From Bordetella parapertussis (GTDB lineage Bacteria; Pseudomonadota; Gammaproteobacteria; Burkholderiales; Burkholderiaceae_C), in the NCBI GenBank assembly GCA_945901125.1, contig CAMDKD010000039.1, forward strand, positions 1 to 26,845: 26,845 nt of DNA, given 5' to 3'. This document shows positions 8,025 through 14,807 of this stretch, piece after piece; the first letter of the stretch is position 1, and each line of letters starts with the position of its first letter. Made by a program: the position numbers and the translations under genes. The notes beneath the pieces were generated by a model. It was given only the letters and a program-made list of their open reading frames with translations, was not told the DNA's origin and did not search any database.

Positions 8025-8072
8025 CTGAGGTTCCTGTGTTCTGTGAAAAGCAGGTACAGATGATAGGGGCAC

Positions 8073-8918
8073 TCAGGGGTTGCAGTTGTCACACACTTGC
8101 GGATCAGCCTCCAGTGTTTGCGCTAGCGTTTTGTGACTGCTGTAGTTGCAATGCGTACATTGCCTAAGTTCGCAAACGGCTTCGCGCGTTGGTGAACCGC
8201 AGCCGCCGCAGGGCAGGCCTGATTCTGTCTTCATTTTCCAGAATCCCGGCATTTGGCATTCCAGGCAAAGCGACAAGAGCTTGCGCGCCAAGTCTTCTGT
8301 GGCCTGTTCGATCATCAAGCGGCGGGTCGGGTTGCAAAAGGCGCGCAAATCGTTTTCGACAAAAACTTTGCCATTGCCCGATTGCAGCAAGGCTTCAATG
8401 AATGCAGATTTCAAAGTGTCTACATCTTGAATCCCTTTGGTTACCCTGGGATCGCTGGCGTTTTGCGGTCTGAGCATCAAGTGGTGCCCGGGAAAACCGG
8501 CATCAGCAGCAAATTCCATCAGGCTGTCAAAGTCTCTGACCGATTTGCTCATGTTCATCGCGCTGCCTTGTGCCATCCCGACCACTTCTAAGCCGTGCAA
8601 ATCATCCAGGAACAACACCATTTCAATGTTCCATGGCATGAAGCCGGAGAACGGGTCAACAGTGAACGATCCTTCGCTGGCAATGCCGACAATATGGGGG
8701 CTCAAGTCGATGGCGAATTGCGCTTTTCTTCTGGCGGTTTGCAATTGGCTTCCCTGCCGGGGCGTGATGCGATCAAAGCTGCCGAACTGATCGGTACCGC
8801 AGCCCTGCACTTGCTCGACCTGGCAGCCCAGGGCGCGCTCCAACACCGGCGCAATGATGAGCTCCTTGCCGTGGTTTGTCAGCAATGAGATTTTTCTCTT
8901 TCTGTAGTCAATTCTCAT
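8073..8918 (-). CDS. DUF6671-type protein with C-terminal zinc ribbons
   Basis: A 281-residue protein of unknown function. I recognise the layout of the DUF6671 family: an alpha/beta body (about 1-200), then a cysteine-rich tail. The tail has four CxxC-type pairs or near pairs: Cys218/Cys221, Cys237/Cys240, Cys249 with Cys254/Cys257, and Cys276/Cys279. These should form two zinc-ribbon-like knuckles. The body carries FLDDLHGLEVVGMAQG and GFPGHHLMLRPQN, which look like conserved core segments. Its Shine-Dalgarno (AAGGAG) overlaps the stop codon of the sbtA-like gene, and the HisD-family gene follows after 48 bp, so the three form one operon. No signal peptide is seen; function unknown. Confidence 0.8.
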   Translation of the reverse strand: MRIDYRKRKISLLTNHGKELIIAPVLERALGCQVEQVQGCGTDQFGSFDRITPRQGSQLQTARRKAQFAIDLSPHIVGIASEGSFTVDPFSGFMPWNIEMVLFLDDLHGLEVVGMAQGSAMNMSKSVRDFDSLMEFAADAGFPGHHLMLRPQNASDPRVTKGIQDVDTLKSAFIEALLQSGNGKVFVENDLRAFCNPTRRLMIEQATEDLARKLLSLCLECQMPGFWKMKTESGLPCGGCGSPTREAVCELRQCTHCNYSSHKTLAQTLEADPQVCDNCNP

Positions 8919-8927
8919 ATCAACTCC

Positions 8928-9938
8928 TTATAAAAAATAAATTTCAGCGACACCGGCATACAAAGGAATGCCGATCAACAGGTTCAAAGGGAAGGTGATG
9001 CCCAGCGACATGCCGAAGTAAAGAGAGGGGTTGGCTTCCGGGAGCGCTGTGCGCAACACTGCCGGCACCGCAATGTAAGAAGCACTGGCGGCCAGCACCA
9101 TCAACAAGGTGGCATCGCCTCTACCCAGACCCGCCAGCAGCGCCAGGCACAAGGCCAAGCCTGCATGCAGCAAAGGGGCTACCACGGCGTACAACACCAG
9201 ACCGATAGACATACCTTTGAGTTGATTGGCATTGCGTGCGGTCATCAATCCCATGTCCAGCAGGAAAAAGGCCAGCATGCCTTTAAAAAGATCGCCTGAA
9301 AAAGGTTGCATGGCCGTCTTGCCGGCTTCGCCTGACAACAGGCCGACCAGCATGGCCCCGAGCAACAGCAGTTGTGCCCCGTCGGTAAAGGATTCATGCA
9401 GGATTTTCTTCAGCGGCACCGGGCGGTGTTCGCTGTTGCCTGAAAGCAATGCGACACCTGAACCTGATTGCAAAACGACAGGTGCCAGCGATTGTTGCCT
9501 GAGTGTGTTGGCCAGCAGCACCGCCATGATGATGGCGGGCGATTCCATCAACGCCATGGCTGCAGCCATGTGGCCGCCATACGCAATGCCATGGTTGTCC
9601 AGGTATTGCACGACGGTCACAAAAGTCACTGCACTGACAGAGCCGTAGGTGGCGGCCACAGCAGCGGCATCAAAACCGTTTAAAAAGCGTTTGAGCAAAA
9701 AGTAACCGAGCAGGGGAATGATGATGGCCAGCGCGACAGCGCAAGCTAGGCTGGCAGCCACCTCCTGGGTCAAGCCCGAGCGCGAGAGTGCGAAGCCGCC
9801 TTTCAAGCCCAAAGCCATCAACAGGTACAGCGATAAAAAGCGGGAGATGGCAGGCGGGATTTCCAGATTGGATTTCAGACTGCCGGCAATTGCGCCGAAG
9901 ACAAAGAAAAGTATGGCCGGATCGAGCAGATTCTGCAT
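8928..9938 (-). CDS. SbtA-type sodium-dependent bicarbonate transport family permease
   Basis: Polytopic inner-membrane protein (336 residues) of the family that includes cyanobacterial bicarbonate importer SbtA. The N-terminus MQNLLDPAILFFVFGAIAG and the segments YGSVSAVTFVTVVQYL and AAAMALMESPAIIMAVLLA are family features. About ten hydrophobic stretches are interrupted near the middle by a polar loop (after residue 190). The ATG at 9938 has an AGGAG site nine bases upstream; upstream in-frame starts would cross into the regulator's promoter. It heads an operon with the DUF6671 and HisD-family genes and faces a CbbR-like regulator. In heterotrophs the real substrate (bicarbonate or another anion) is not settled. 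No SbtB-like gene is visible beside it. Confidence 0.88.
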   Translation of the reverse strand: MQNLLDPAILFFVFGAIAGSLKSNLEIPPAISRFLSLYLLMALGLKGGFALSRSGLTQEVAASLACAVALAIIIPLLGYFLLKRFLNGFDAAAVAATYGSVSAVTFVTVVQYLDNHGIAYGGHMAAAMALMESPAIIMAVLLANTLRQQSLAPVVLQSGSGVALLSGNSEHRPVPLKKILHESFTDGAQLLLLGAMLVGLLSGEAGKTAMQPFSGDLFKGMLAFFLLDMGLMTARNANQLKGMSIGLVLYAVVAPLLHAGLALCLALLAGLGRGDATLLMVLAASASYIAVPAVLRTALPEANPSLYFGMSLGITFPLNLLIGIPLYAGVAEIYFL

Positions 9939-10025
9939 GTTATTGAACTCCTGATCTGTGATCCTAGGAGGGTTTAAATGTTTTGTAAAATCGATATTTA
10001 AATGCTTATATATAGGAAAATATCT
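9939..10025. promoter_or_regulatory. divergent promoter region with TTTAAATG repeats
   Basis: This 87-bp spacer separates the sbtA-like operon and its LysR regulator. It holds two copies of TTTAAATG (9973-9980 and 9997-10004), 24 bp apart, flanking TTTTGTAAAA and the palindrome ATCGAT. Because TTTAAA is itself palindromic the set also reads as an interrupted inverted repeat. Such AT-rich dyads with T-N11-A spacing are typical LysR binding sites, so this is the likely operator. Confidence 0.5.
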
Positions 10026-10919
10026 ATGCATATCAGCTTTCGCCAACTCAAACTTTTTCTTGCCTTGGCCGACACAGGCAGCGTCAGTGCCGCGGCCAAA
10101 GCCATGCATGTGACGCAACCGACGGCATCCATGCAGTTAAAAGAAATCACGCTGGCTGTTGGTTTGCCTTTGTATGAGGTGATTTCAAAAAAAATCTACC
10201 TGACAGAGACAGGACGTGATTTAGCAAAAACTGCGCGCGACATGCTTGGTTGCTGGGATGTGTTTGCGCAAAACGTGGATGCCACCCGGGGCCTGACGCG
10301 CGGCAAACTCAAAGTAGCGGTGGTCAGCACGGCCAAATATTTCATGCCCAGGCTGATAGGTGGTTTTTGCAAAAAATTTCCGGACATTGATGTCTCGCTG
10401 GAAATTCTTAACCGTGACGGTGTGGTTAAACGCATGCGTGACAACCTTGATGACCTTTACATCATGTCCCAACCGCCTGTGGACATTGATCTGGCCGACG
10501 AGGTGTTCATGGTGAACCCGTTGGTGCCAATTGCTGCAACCAGGGATCCCTTGTCCAGGCAAAAGACAATCCCACTTTCTGCGCTGGCAGACAAGCGCTT
10601 CATATTGCGCGAAAAAGGATCTGGCACACGCATGTCAGCTGACAGGCATTTTCAAAAGCACAAGTTCCGCCCCGACATACGCATGGAACTCGGCAGCAAC
10701 GAGGCCATCAAGGAAGCTGTGGCCGGCGGACTCGGCATAGGCGTGGTGTCAAAGCATGCTTTGCACGGATTGACCAAGGAACACGGCGTAGCCATCATCG
10801 ACATCAAAGGTTTTCCGGTGATGACGCACTGGCACATCGTGCATCCAGCGAAAAAGCAATTGGCACCGATCGCGCATGCTTTCAAAGCGCATCTGCTGAG
10901 TCATGTTGTGTCGTCATGA
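10026..10919 (+). CDS. LysR-family regulator, CbbR/CmpR-like
   Basis: Transcription regulator, 297 residues. The winged helix-turn-helix is at about residues 1-60 (FRQLKLFLALADTGSVSAAA, then MHVTQPTASMQLKEI), followed by the effector-binding domain from about 88 (LKVAVVSTAKYFMPRLIGGF). The sequence style (QPTASMQLKE, LPLYEVISKK, ILNRDGVVKRMRDN) is that of CbbR/CmpR-type regulators, which control carbon-fixation or bicarbonate-uptake genes. The ATG at 10026 has AGGA eight bases upstream; an in-frame ATG at 10002 would add eight residues and lies inside the probable operator. Divergent orientation to the sbtA-like operon makes that operon its likely target. No RuBisCO genes are in the window. 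Confidence 0.92.
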   Translation: MHISFRQLKLFLALADTGSVSAAAKAMHVTQPTASMQLKEITLAVGLPLYEVISKKIYLTETGRDLAKTARDMLGCWDVFAQNVDATRGLTRGKLKVAVVSTAKYFMPRLIGGFCKKFPDIDVSLEILNRDGVVKRMRDNLDDLYIMSQPPVDIDLADEVFMVNPLVPIAATRDPLSRQKTIPLSALADKRFILREKGSGTRMSADRHFQKHKFRPDIRMELGSNEAIKEAVAGGLGIGVVSKHALHGLTKEHGVAIIDIKGFPVMTHWHIVHPAKKQLAPIAHAFKAHLLSHVVSS

Positions 10920-10927
10920 GAATCAGG

Positions 10928-10955
10928 GCAGGTTGAGCTTTGAAAAAAAACCTGC
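10928..10955. terminator. weak inverted repeat between convergent genes
   Basis: GCAGGTT (10928-10934) and AACCTGC (10949-10955) form a 7-bp stem between the end of the LysR gene and the end of the zf-TFIIB gene. A poly-A tract (poly-T on the minus strand) sits within the loop and stem rather than after it. It is a possible but atypical bidirectional terminator. Confidence 0.3.
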
Positions 10956-10973
10956 ATTAGTGACAGTGTATTT

Positions 10974-11252
10974 TTAATCAAAAATATCTTCAAGCCAAGA
11001 TTTCCTGCGACCGCGCTGGTAACGCAAATCGTCTTTGTAGTACGCATCTACATGCGCTGGTTGATGGACGTGTACTGCCGCTGCCCGGGATTGAGGAGCG
11101 CTTTCGTTTTGTATGAAGGCTGATTTTTCAAGCAGCTTATCCAGCTCGCCTCTGTCCAGCCAAACACCACGGCAGGCCGGGCAATAATCAATTTCCACGC
11201 CTTGTCTGTCGGACATGACCAGGGTGGTGTCAACACAATGAGGACATTTCAT
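10974..11252 (-). CDS. zf-TFIIB domain zinc-binding protein
   Basis: Small protein of 92 residues with one TFIIB-type zinc ribbon: Cys3-x2-Cys6 and Cys24-x2-Cys27, followed by the family motif GVWLDRGELDKLL (29-41). The C-terminal half is polar and basic (RYQRGRRKSWLEDIFD) and looks disordered. Members are common in proteobacteria and of unsettled function. It is last in a minus-strand run after a YccA-like membrane protein and a small membrane protein, with short gaps, so they probably share a transcript. Identity of the domain is clear; its role is not. Confidence 0.88.
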   Translation of the reverse strand: MKCPHCVDTTLVMSDRQGVEIDYCPACRGVWLDRGELDKLLEKSAFIQNESAPQSRAAAVHVHQPAHVDAYYKDDLRYQRGRRKSWLEDIFD

Positions 11253-11298
11253 TTGTACTTCTCGCTTAATGGATAAATCATGATTTTTAAAATCCTGG

Positions 11299-11454
11299 TC
11301 ACATGTATATGACCGCAGCGCTACCAGCTATGCTGATAGCACTCGTCAATGCAAGCAAGCGTGCGTCCCGACGGTTTTTTGCTTTGAACTCTTGCCAGGC
11401 GCCGTACAAAATGGCGGCTGCAACCAGCGCACCACCCCAGGCCGCATGCGGCAT
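11299..11454 (-). CDS. small membrane protein, hypothetical
   Basis: A short ORF of 51 codons starts at ATG 11454. A GTG start at 11469 gives 56 codons and overlaps the stop of the upstream YccA-like gene as GTGAATGA. The product has two hydrophobic segments (AWGGALVAAAILYGAW and LALTSAISIAGSAAVIYM) separated by a basic loop (KAKNRRDAR), the layout of a two-helix membrane protein. It fills the gap between the YccA-like and zf-TFIIB genes in the same direction with tight spacing. I do not recognise a family. Support comes from context, spacing and the amphipathic layout only. Confidence 0.5.
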   Translation of the reverse strand: MPHAAWGGALVAAAILYGAWQEFKAKNRRDARLLALTSAISIAGSAAVIYM

Positions 11455-11461
11455 TTGTATT

Positions 11462-12169
11462 TCATTCACTTGAGCCACCGATGCCGAACAAGCTCAGCAG
11501 ACTGGTGAACAGGTTGAACACCGATACAAACAGACTTACTGTTGCCAGTACGTAATTGCTTTCACCGCCATTCACAATGCGACTGGTTTCAAACAAAATC
11601 AGACCGGCGGATAAAAGTGCAACCATGGCCGACACGGCCATTCCCAAGCCCGCAATGTCAAACACCGTGGCTGCAATACCTGCAAGCAAGGCAATGACCA
11701 TGCCGCAGAAAAGAAAGCCGCCCATGAAGCTGAAGTCGCGCCGTGTCAGCAACACATAAGCCGACAGACTCAGGAAGCTTGCTCCTGTTGCTGCGAGGGC
11801 CAGCGACACAGTTTGCGCGCCGCCGGGTAATGCAAGCGAATGCGTCAACAAAGGACCGAGGGTGTAGCCCATGAACCCGGTGAGAGCAAACACAGCTGGC
11901 AGGGCGAGCGCGCTGTTTTGCCATTTATGGATAGCGAACAGCAGTCCGAAATAGCCGACCAGTGTCAGAATGATGCCGGGTGCAGGCCATTGGTAGGCAA
12001 CTGCTGCGCTTGCAACAGCAGCGCTGAACAACAAAGTCATGGCCAGCAATGCATAGGTATTTCGCAACACGCGTTTTACCTCGACCGTATGCACAAGCTC
12101 AGGCTGAGGCACCTTCACTGGAAAGTCAGTCGGGTTACGCGATGAAAGAGAGGTAGTGTTAAGTCTCAT
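11462..12169 (-). CDS. Bax inhibitor-1/YccA family membrane protein
   Basis: Inner-membrane protein of 235 residues with about seven hydrophobic segments after a polar N-terminus of some 30 residues. VLRNTYALLAMTLLFSA and the C-terminal pattern ETSRIVNGGESNYVLATVSLFVSVFNLF are characteristic of the YccA branch of the BI-1 (UPF0005/LFG) family. E. coli YccA modulates the FtsH protease; other BI-1 members leak calcium or protons. An AAGGAA Shine-Dalgarno precedes the ATG. It is divergent from an NhaR-like regulator and leads a small operon with a two-helix membrane protein and a zf-TFIIB protein. A role in membrane-protein quality control is inferred. Confidence 0.92.
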   Translation of the reverse strand: MRLNTTSLSSRNPTDFPVKVPQPELVHTVEVKRVLRNTYALLAMTLLFSAAVASAAVAYQWPAPGIILTLVGYFGLLFAIHKWQNSALALPAVFALTGFMGYTLGPLLTHSLALPGGAQTVSLALAATGASFLSLSAYVLLTRRDFSFMGGFLFCGMVIALLAGIAATVFDIAGLGMAVSAMVALLSAGLILFETSRIVNGGESNYVLATVSLFVSVFNLFTSLLSLFGIGGSSE

Positions 12170-12206
12170 GGTTTTCCTTTCTCAAAGTAAGGCTTTGAAG
12201 ATAGGC

Positions 12207-12221
12207 TTTGATGCAATCAAA
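12207..12221. promoter_or_regulatory. inverted repeat between yccA-like gene and LysR gene
   Basis: TTTGAT-GCA-ATCAAA is a perfect 6-bp inverted repeat in the 96-bp divergent spacer. A further CTTTGA copy lies at about 12193-12198. It is a candidate operator for the NhaR-like regulator or a promoter element of the yccA-like gene. Confidence 0.35.
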
Positions 12222-12244
12222 TAAAAGCAGATAATTTCTCATCA

Positions 12245-12267
12245 ATATTCCTGAAAATACTGAATAT
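12245..12267. promoter_or_regulatory. ATATTC-N11-GAATAT dyad overlapping a start codon
   Basis: ATATTC (12245-12250) and GAATAT (12262-12267) are exact inverted copies separated by 11 bp, the spacing typical of LysR operators. The right arm includes the first two bases of the regulator's ATG (12266). Binding here would block its own translation start or transcription, suggesting autoregulation. Confidence 0.4.
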
Positions 12268-13150
12268 GAGCGCATCCTTTAATTTCAAGCACTTGTATTA
12301 CTTTTGGGTGGTGGCCAAGGAGGGTGGCATGTCCCGCGCTGCCGATAAGTTAGACATGGCGGTTCAGACTGTCAGCGCTCAGGTGCGCGAACTTGAACGG
12401 TCACTTGGCTGTGAATTGCTCAAACCGGCCGGACGCGGTCTGGTACTGACAGATGCCGGCGTTGCCGCTATGCAGCAGGCTGATCTGATTTTTCAACTTG
12501 GTGAGGATTTACCAAGCCGTGTGCGGGATGCGGTCAGCAAGCCCTCGGTTCGACTGTGGTTAGGTATCAGCGATGGTCTGCCCAAACTCGTGGTGCATCG
12601 CCTGCTGCAACCGGTGATGGCCGAGCCTGACTTGCGTTTGTTGTGTCACGAGGGGCAATTCAATGATTTGTTAGGCGATCTTGCTTTGCATAAGCTTGAT
12701 CTGGTTATCTCAGACAAGCCTGCACCATCGAATCCGAATATCAAACTCTACAGCCATGCGCTGGGTTTTTCAACCCTGGCCTGGTATGGAACCCCGGCAC
12801 TGTTGAAGACTTCGAAAAAACCTTTTCCCGCCTGTCTGGCTGAATTACCGGTTCTGTTGCCGACCACGCACACGGCAAGCCGGGACCGGCTTGATAAATG
12901 GTTTGAGCAGCAAGGTATCAAACCGCGCATAGTTGGCGAGTTTGAAGACAGTGCCTTGCTGAAAACTTTTGGCTCCAGCGGCATGGGTGTGTTTCCCGGT
13001 GCCGAGTGGGTACATGACGATTTGTTATTGCATTTCGCGGTTAAGCGCCTGGGGCCTTGTGAAGGCGTGATTGAACATTTCTTCGCGATAGGCACAGAAA
13101 AAAAAGTACAGCACCCGCTGGTACAGCGAATGCTGCAAGCTTCTGTATAA
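12266..13150 (+). CDS. LysR-family regulator, NhaR-like
   Basis: Transcription regulator of 294 residues. The N-terminus FNFKHLYYFWVVAKEGGMSRAA and the helix-turn-helix (about residues 20-45, AADKLDMAVQTVSAQVRELE) match NhaR, the LysR-family activator of the NhaA sodium/proton antiporter. The effector domain starts near residue 92. There is no visible Shine-Dalgarno before the ATG at 12266, and a dyad overlaps the start. No nhaA gene is nearby. It is divergent from the YccA-like operon, and its 3' end is only 6 bp from the convergent TerC-family gene. NhaR-type is a family assignment; its targets here are unknown. Confidence 0.9.
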   Translation: MSASFNFKHLYYFWVVAKEGGMSRAADKLDMAVQTVSAQVRELERSLGCELLKPAGRGLVLTDAGVAAMQQADLIFQLGEDLPSRVRDAVSKPSVRLWLGISDGLPKLVVHRLLQPVMAEPDLRLLCHEGQFNDLLGDLALHKLDLVISDKPAPSNPNIKLYSHALGFSTLAWYGTPALLKTSKKPFPACLAELPVLLPTTHTASRDRLDKWFEQQGIKPRIVGEFEDSALLKTFGSSGMGVFPGAEWVHDDLLLHFAVKRLGPCEGVIEHFFAIGTEKKVQHPLVQRMLQASV

Positions 13151-13156
13151 AGCCGC

Positions 13157-14116
13157 TTAAGTACGAGCTTGCGATTTTGCTTTCCTCATACTCAAGAACA
13201 TGGTTAATCCAAGAATGCCTAAAACCACCGCGAGTGAAACGCTGACCGGTATGTTGTAGACATCAATCAGGCACATCTTGACACCAATGAATACAAGAAT
13301 GACTGCCAGACCGTAGCTCAGCAAATGGAACTTGTTCGCCACAGCCGCCAGCAAGAAGTACATAGCTCGCAAACCGAGAATAGCCATGACGTTGCTGGTC
13401 AGCACAATGAACGGGTCGCTGGTGATAGCAAAAATGGCCGGGATGGAATCCACCGCAAAAATCACATCAGTGAATGCAATCAAACAGATCACCATGAAAA
13501 GCGGCGTAGCAATGCGTTTGCCGTTTTCTTCAGTCATGAATTTTTCGCCGTCAAAATTTTTGCTGACTGGTAGAAATTTGCGCAGCAACTTCAGGGCAGG
13601 GTTGTTGTTCAAGTCCGGTTCTTTGCCGGCAGCCCACCACATCTTGATACCGGTCAATACCAGGAAAGCACCAAATACATACAAAACCCAGTGGAATTCA
13701 GCCAGTAGCCAACTGCCCGCCAGAATCATGACGGTACGTAAAACGATGGCGCCAACGATGCCGATCATGAGCACACGTTTTTGAAACGCAGTCGGCACCG
13801 CAAAGTAGGTAAAGATCATCAGAAATACGAAGATATTGTCTACCGCCAGCGATTTTTCAATCAGGTAACCGGTCAGAAATTCCAGCGACTTGGCATTCGC
13901 AAGTTCAACGGATCCAGAACTGTCTTTGACTGCCCACCAGAACAAGCCATTGAATAAAAAGCTCATCAGAATCCAGACGATGGACCAGTTCAGCGCTTCC
14001 TTCACGCCGATATCGTGTGCCCCTTGTTTTTTGAGCACAACAAAGTCTATGAACAGCGACACCAAAACGATGACAGCAAAAGTGGCCCACAGCCACAGGG
14101 GAGCAACAGTATCCAT
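13157..14116 (-). CDS. TerC/Alx family integral membrane protein
   Basis: Polytopic membrane protein of 319 residues from the ATG at 14116, chosen because AAGG lies just upstream and MDTVAPLWLWATF is the usual family start; an ATG at 14155 would add 13 polar residues without a ribosome site. Family marks include LEFLTGYLIEKSLAVDNIFVF (about 76-96) and LIAFTDVIFAVDSIPAIFAIT (about 215-235), whose buried acidic residues sit in the membrane segments. Family members include E. coli Alx and TerC, linked to manganese export, alkaline pH response and tellurite resistance. No ter cluster is present, so metal homeostasis is more likely. I saw no clear yybP-ykoY riboswitch upstream. Confidence 0.92.
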   Translation of the reverse strand: MDTVAPLWLWATFAVIVLVSLFIDFVVLKKQGAHDIGVKEALNWSIVWILMSFLFNGLFWWAVKDSSGSVELANAKSLEFLTGYLIEKSLAVDNIFVFLMIFTYFAVPTAFQKRVLMIGIVGAIVLRTVMILAGSWLLAEFHWVLYVFGAFLVLTGIKMWWAAGKEPDLNNNPALKLLRKFLPVSKNFDGEKFMTEENGKRIATPLFMVICLIAFTDVIFAVDSIPAIFAITSDPFIVLTSNVMAILGLRAMYFLLAAVANKFHLLSYGLAVILVFIGVKMCLIDVYNIPVSVSLAVVLGILGLTMFLSMRKAKSQART

Positions 14117-14219
14117 TTGAACCTTGTCAGTTTGCGGTTCGGATGATTTAATCATTTATTTACTGATTAAAAATTAAAAATACTTCGAAAAAAACAGATA
14201 GATAGTGCGATTTTCCTTG

Positions 14220-14271
14220 CTGTCAATCCGCTTCTTCTGATGACAACATGGGCTTCTGCTTGGATTGACAG
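14220..14271. promoter_or_regulatory. 10-bp inverted repeat between terC-like and DUF2062 genes
   Basis: CTGTCAATCC (14220-14229) and GGATTGACAG (14262-14271) are perfect inverted copies with a 32-base centre. The right arm ends next to the GAGGG ribosome site (14271-14275) of the DUF2062 gene. In RNA from the plus strand it would form a hairpin whose base abuts that site; in DNA it could be a two-site operator for both divergent genes. Confidence 0.5.
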
Positions 14272-14282
14272 AGGGCATAGCC

Positions 14283-14807
14283 ATGACACAAAACAAGTCC
14301 TTTATCCGCGATGCTGTCGGCAAATGGTTGCCCGGCAAGGAATTTCTGGCCAAGCACCCGTGGCTCAAACCGATTGCCGGCAATCTGCTGGATCCTCAGT
14401 TATGGAGAATTCAGCATGAAGCGGTAGCACGCGGCGTTGCTGTGGGTTTGTTCTGGGCCTTTGCCATTCCGGCGGCGCAAGTACTGGTGGCCGCCGCCCA
14501 TTGCGTCTGGTGGCGGGCCAACATACCCGTCGCTGCATTGATGACCATGGTGACGAATCCCTTGACCATCGGTTTCTGGCTTTGGCTTGCTTACCGCCTC
14601 GGCTCAGTGTTGTTGGGCGAACCGGTAGAAACCAGTGTTTCTTATTCGGCGCTACCGGCCCAGTGGTTAACAAGCTTCGCTTGGCCTACGCTAGTAGGAA
14701 TGGCTGTATTTGCGTTTGGTTCATCATTCACGGGATACCTGTGTGTCAAGTTGTTCTGGCGATTGAATGTGAATCTCAAACGGTGGCGTCGCAGACTGTC
14801 ACATTAA
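14283..14807 (+). CDS. DUF2062 domain membrane protein
   Basis: Membrane protein of 174 residues with the DUF2062 layout: a polar N-terminus (IRDAVGKWLPGKEFLAKHPWL), then hydrophobic segments around AVGLFWAFAIPAAQVLVAAA and the signature NIPVAALMTMVTNPLTIGFW, and a basic C-terminus (NLKRWRRRLSH). The ATG at 14283 has GAGGG seven bases upstream; a TTG at 14265 in frame lies inside the inverted repeat and is less likely. The function of the family is not established. It is divergent from the TerC-like gene, and its last 9 bp overlap the end of the convergent cupin gene. Confidence 0.88.
   Translation: MTQNKSFIRDAVGKWLPGKEFLAKHPWLKPIAGNLLDPQLWRIQHEAVARGVAVGLFWAFAIPAAQVLVAAAHCVWWRANIPVAALMTMVTNPLTIGFWLWLAYRLGSVLLGEPVETSVSYSALPAQWLTSFAWPTLVGMAVFAFGSSFTGYLCVKLFWRLNVNLKRWRRRLSH

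Noticed and set aside
6699..8072. Histidine biosynthesis HisD assignment
   Set aside because: The zinc and catalytic residues fit HisD, but no his genes are adjacent and VGCYVPGGKYPMIASAHMS resembles catabolic paralogs such as HpsN; kept as HisD family only.
14117..14282. Manganese yybP-ykoY riboswitch before the TerC-like gene
   Set aside because: The expected conserved helices and loop sequences were not found; only the 10-bp inverted repeat is present and its orientation favours the DUF2062 gene.
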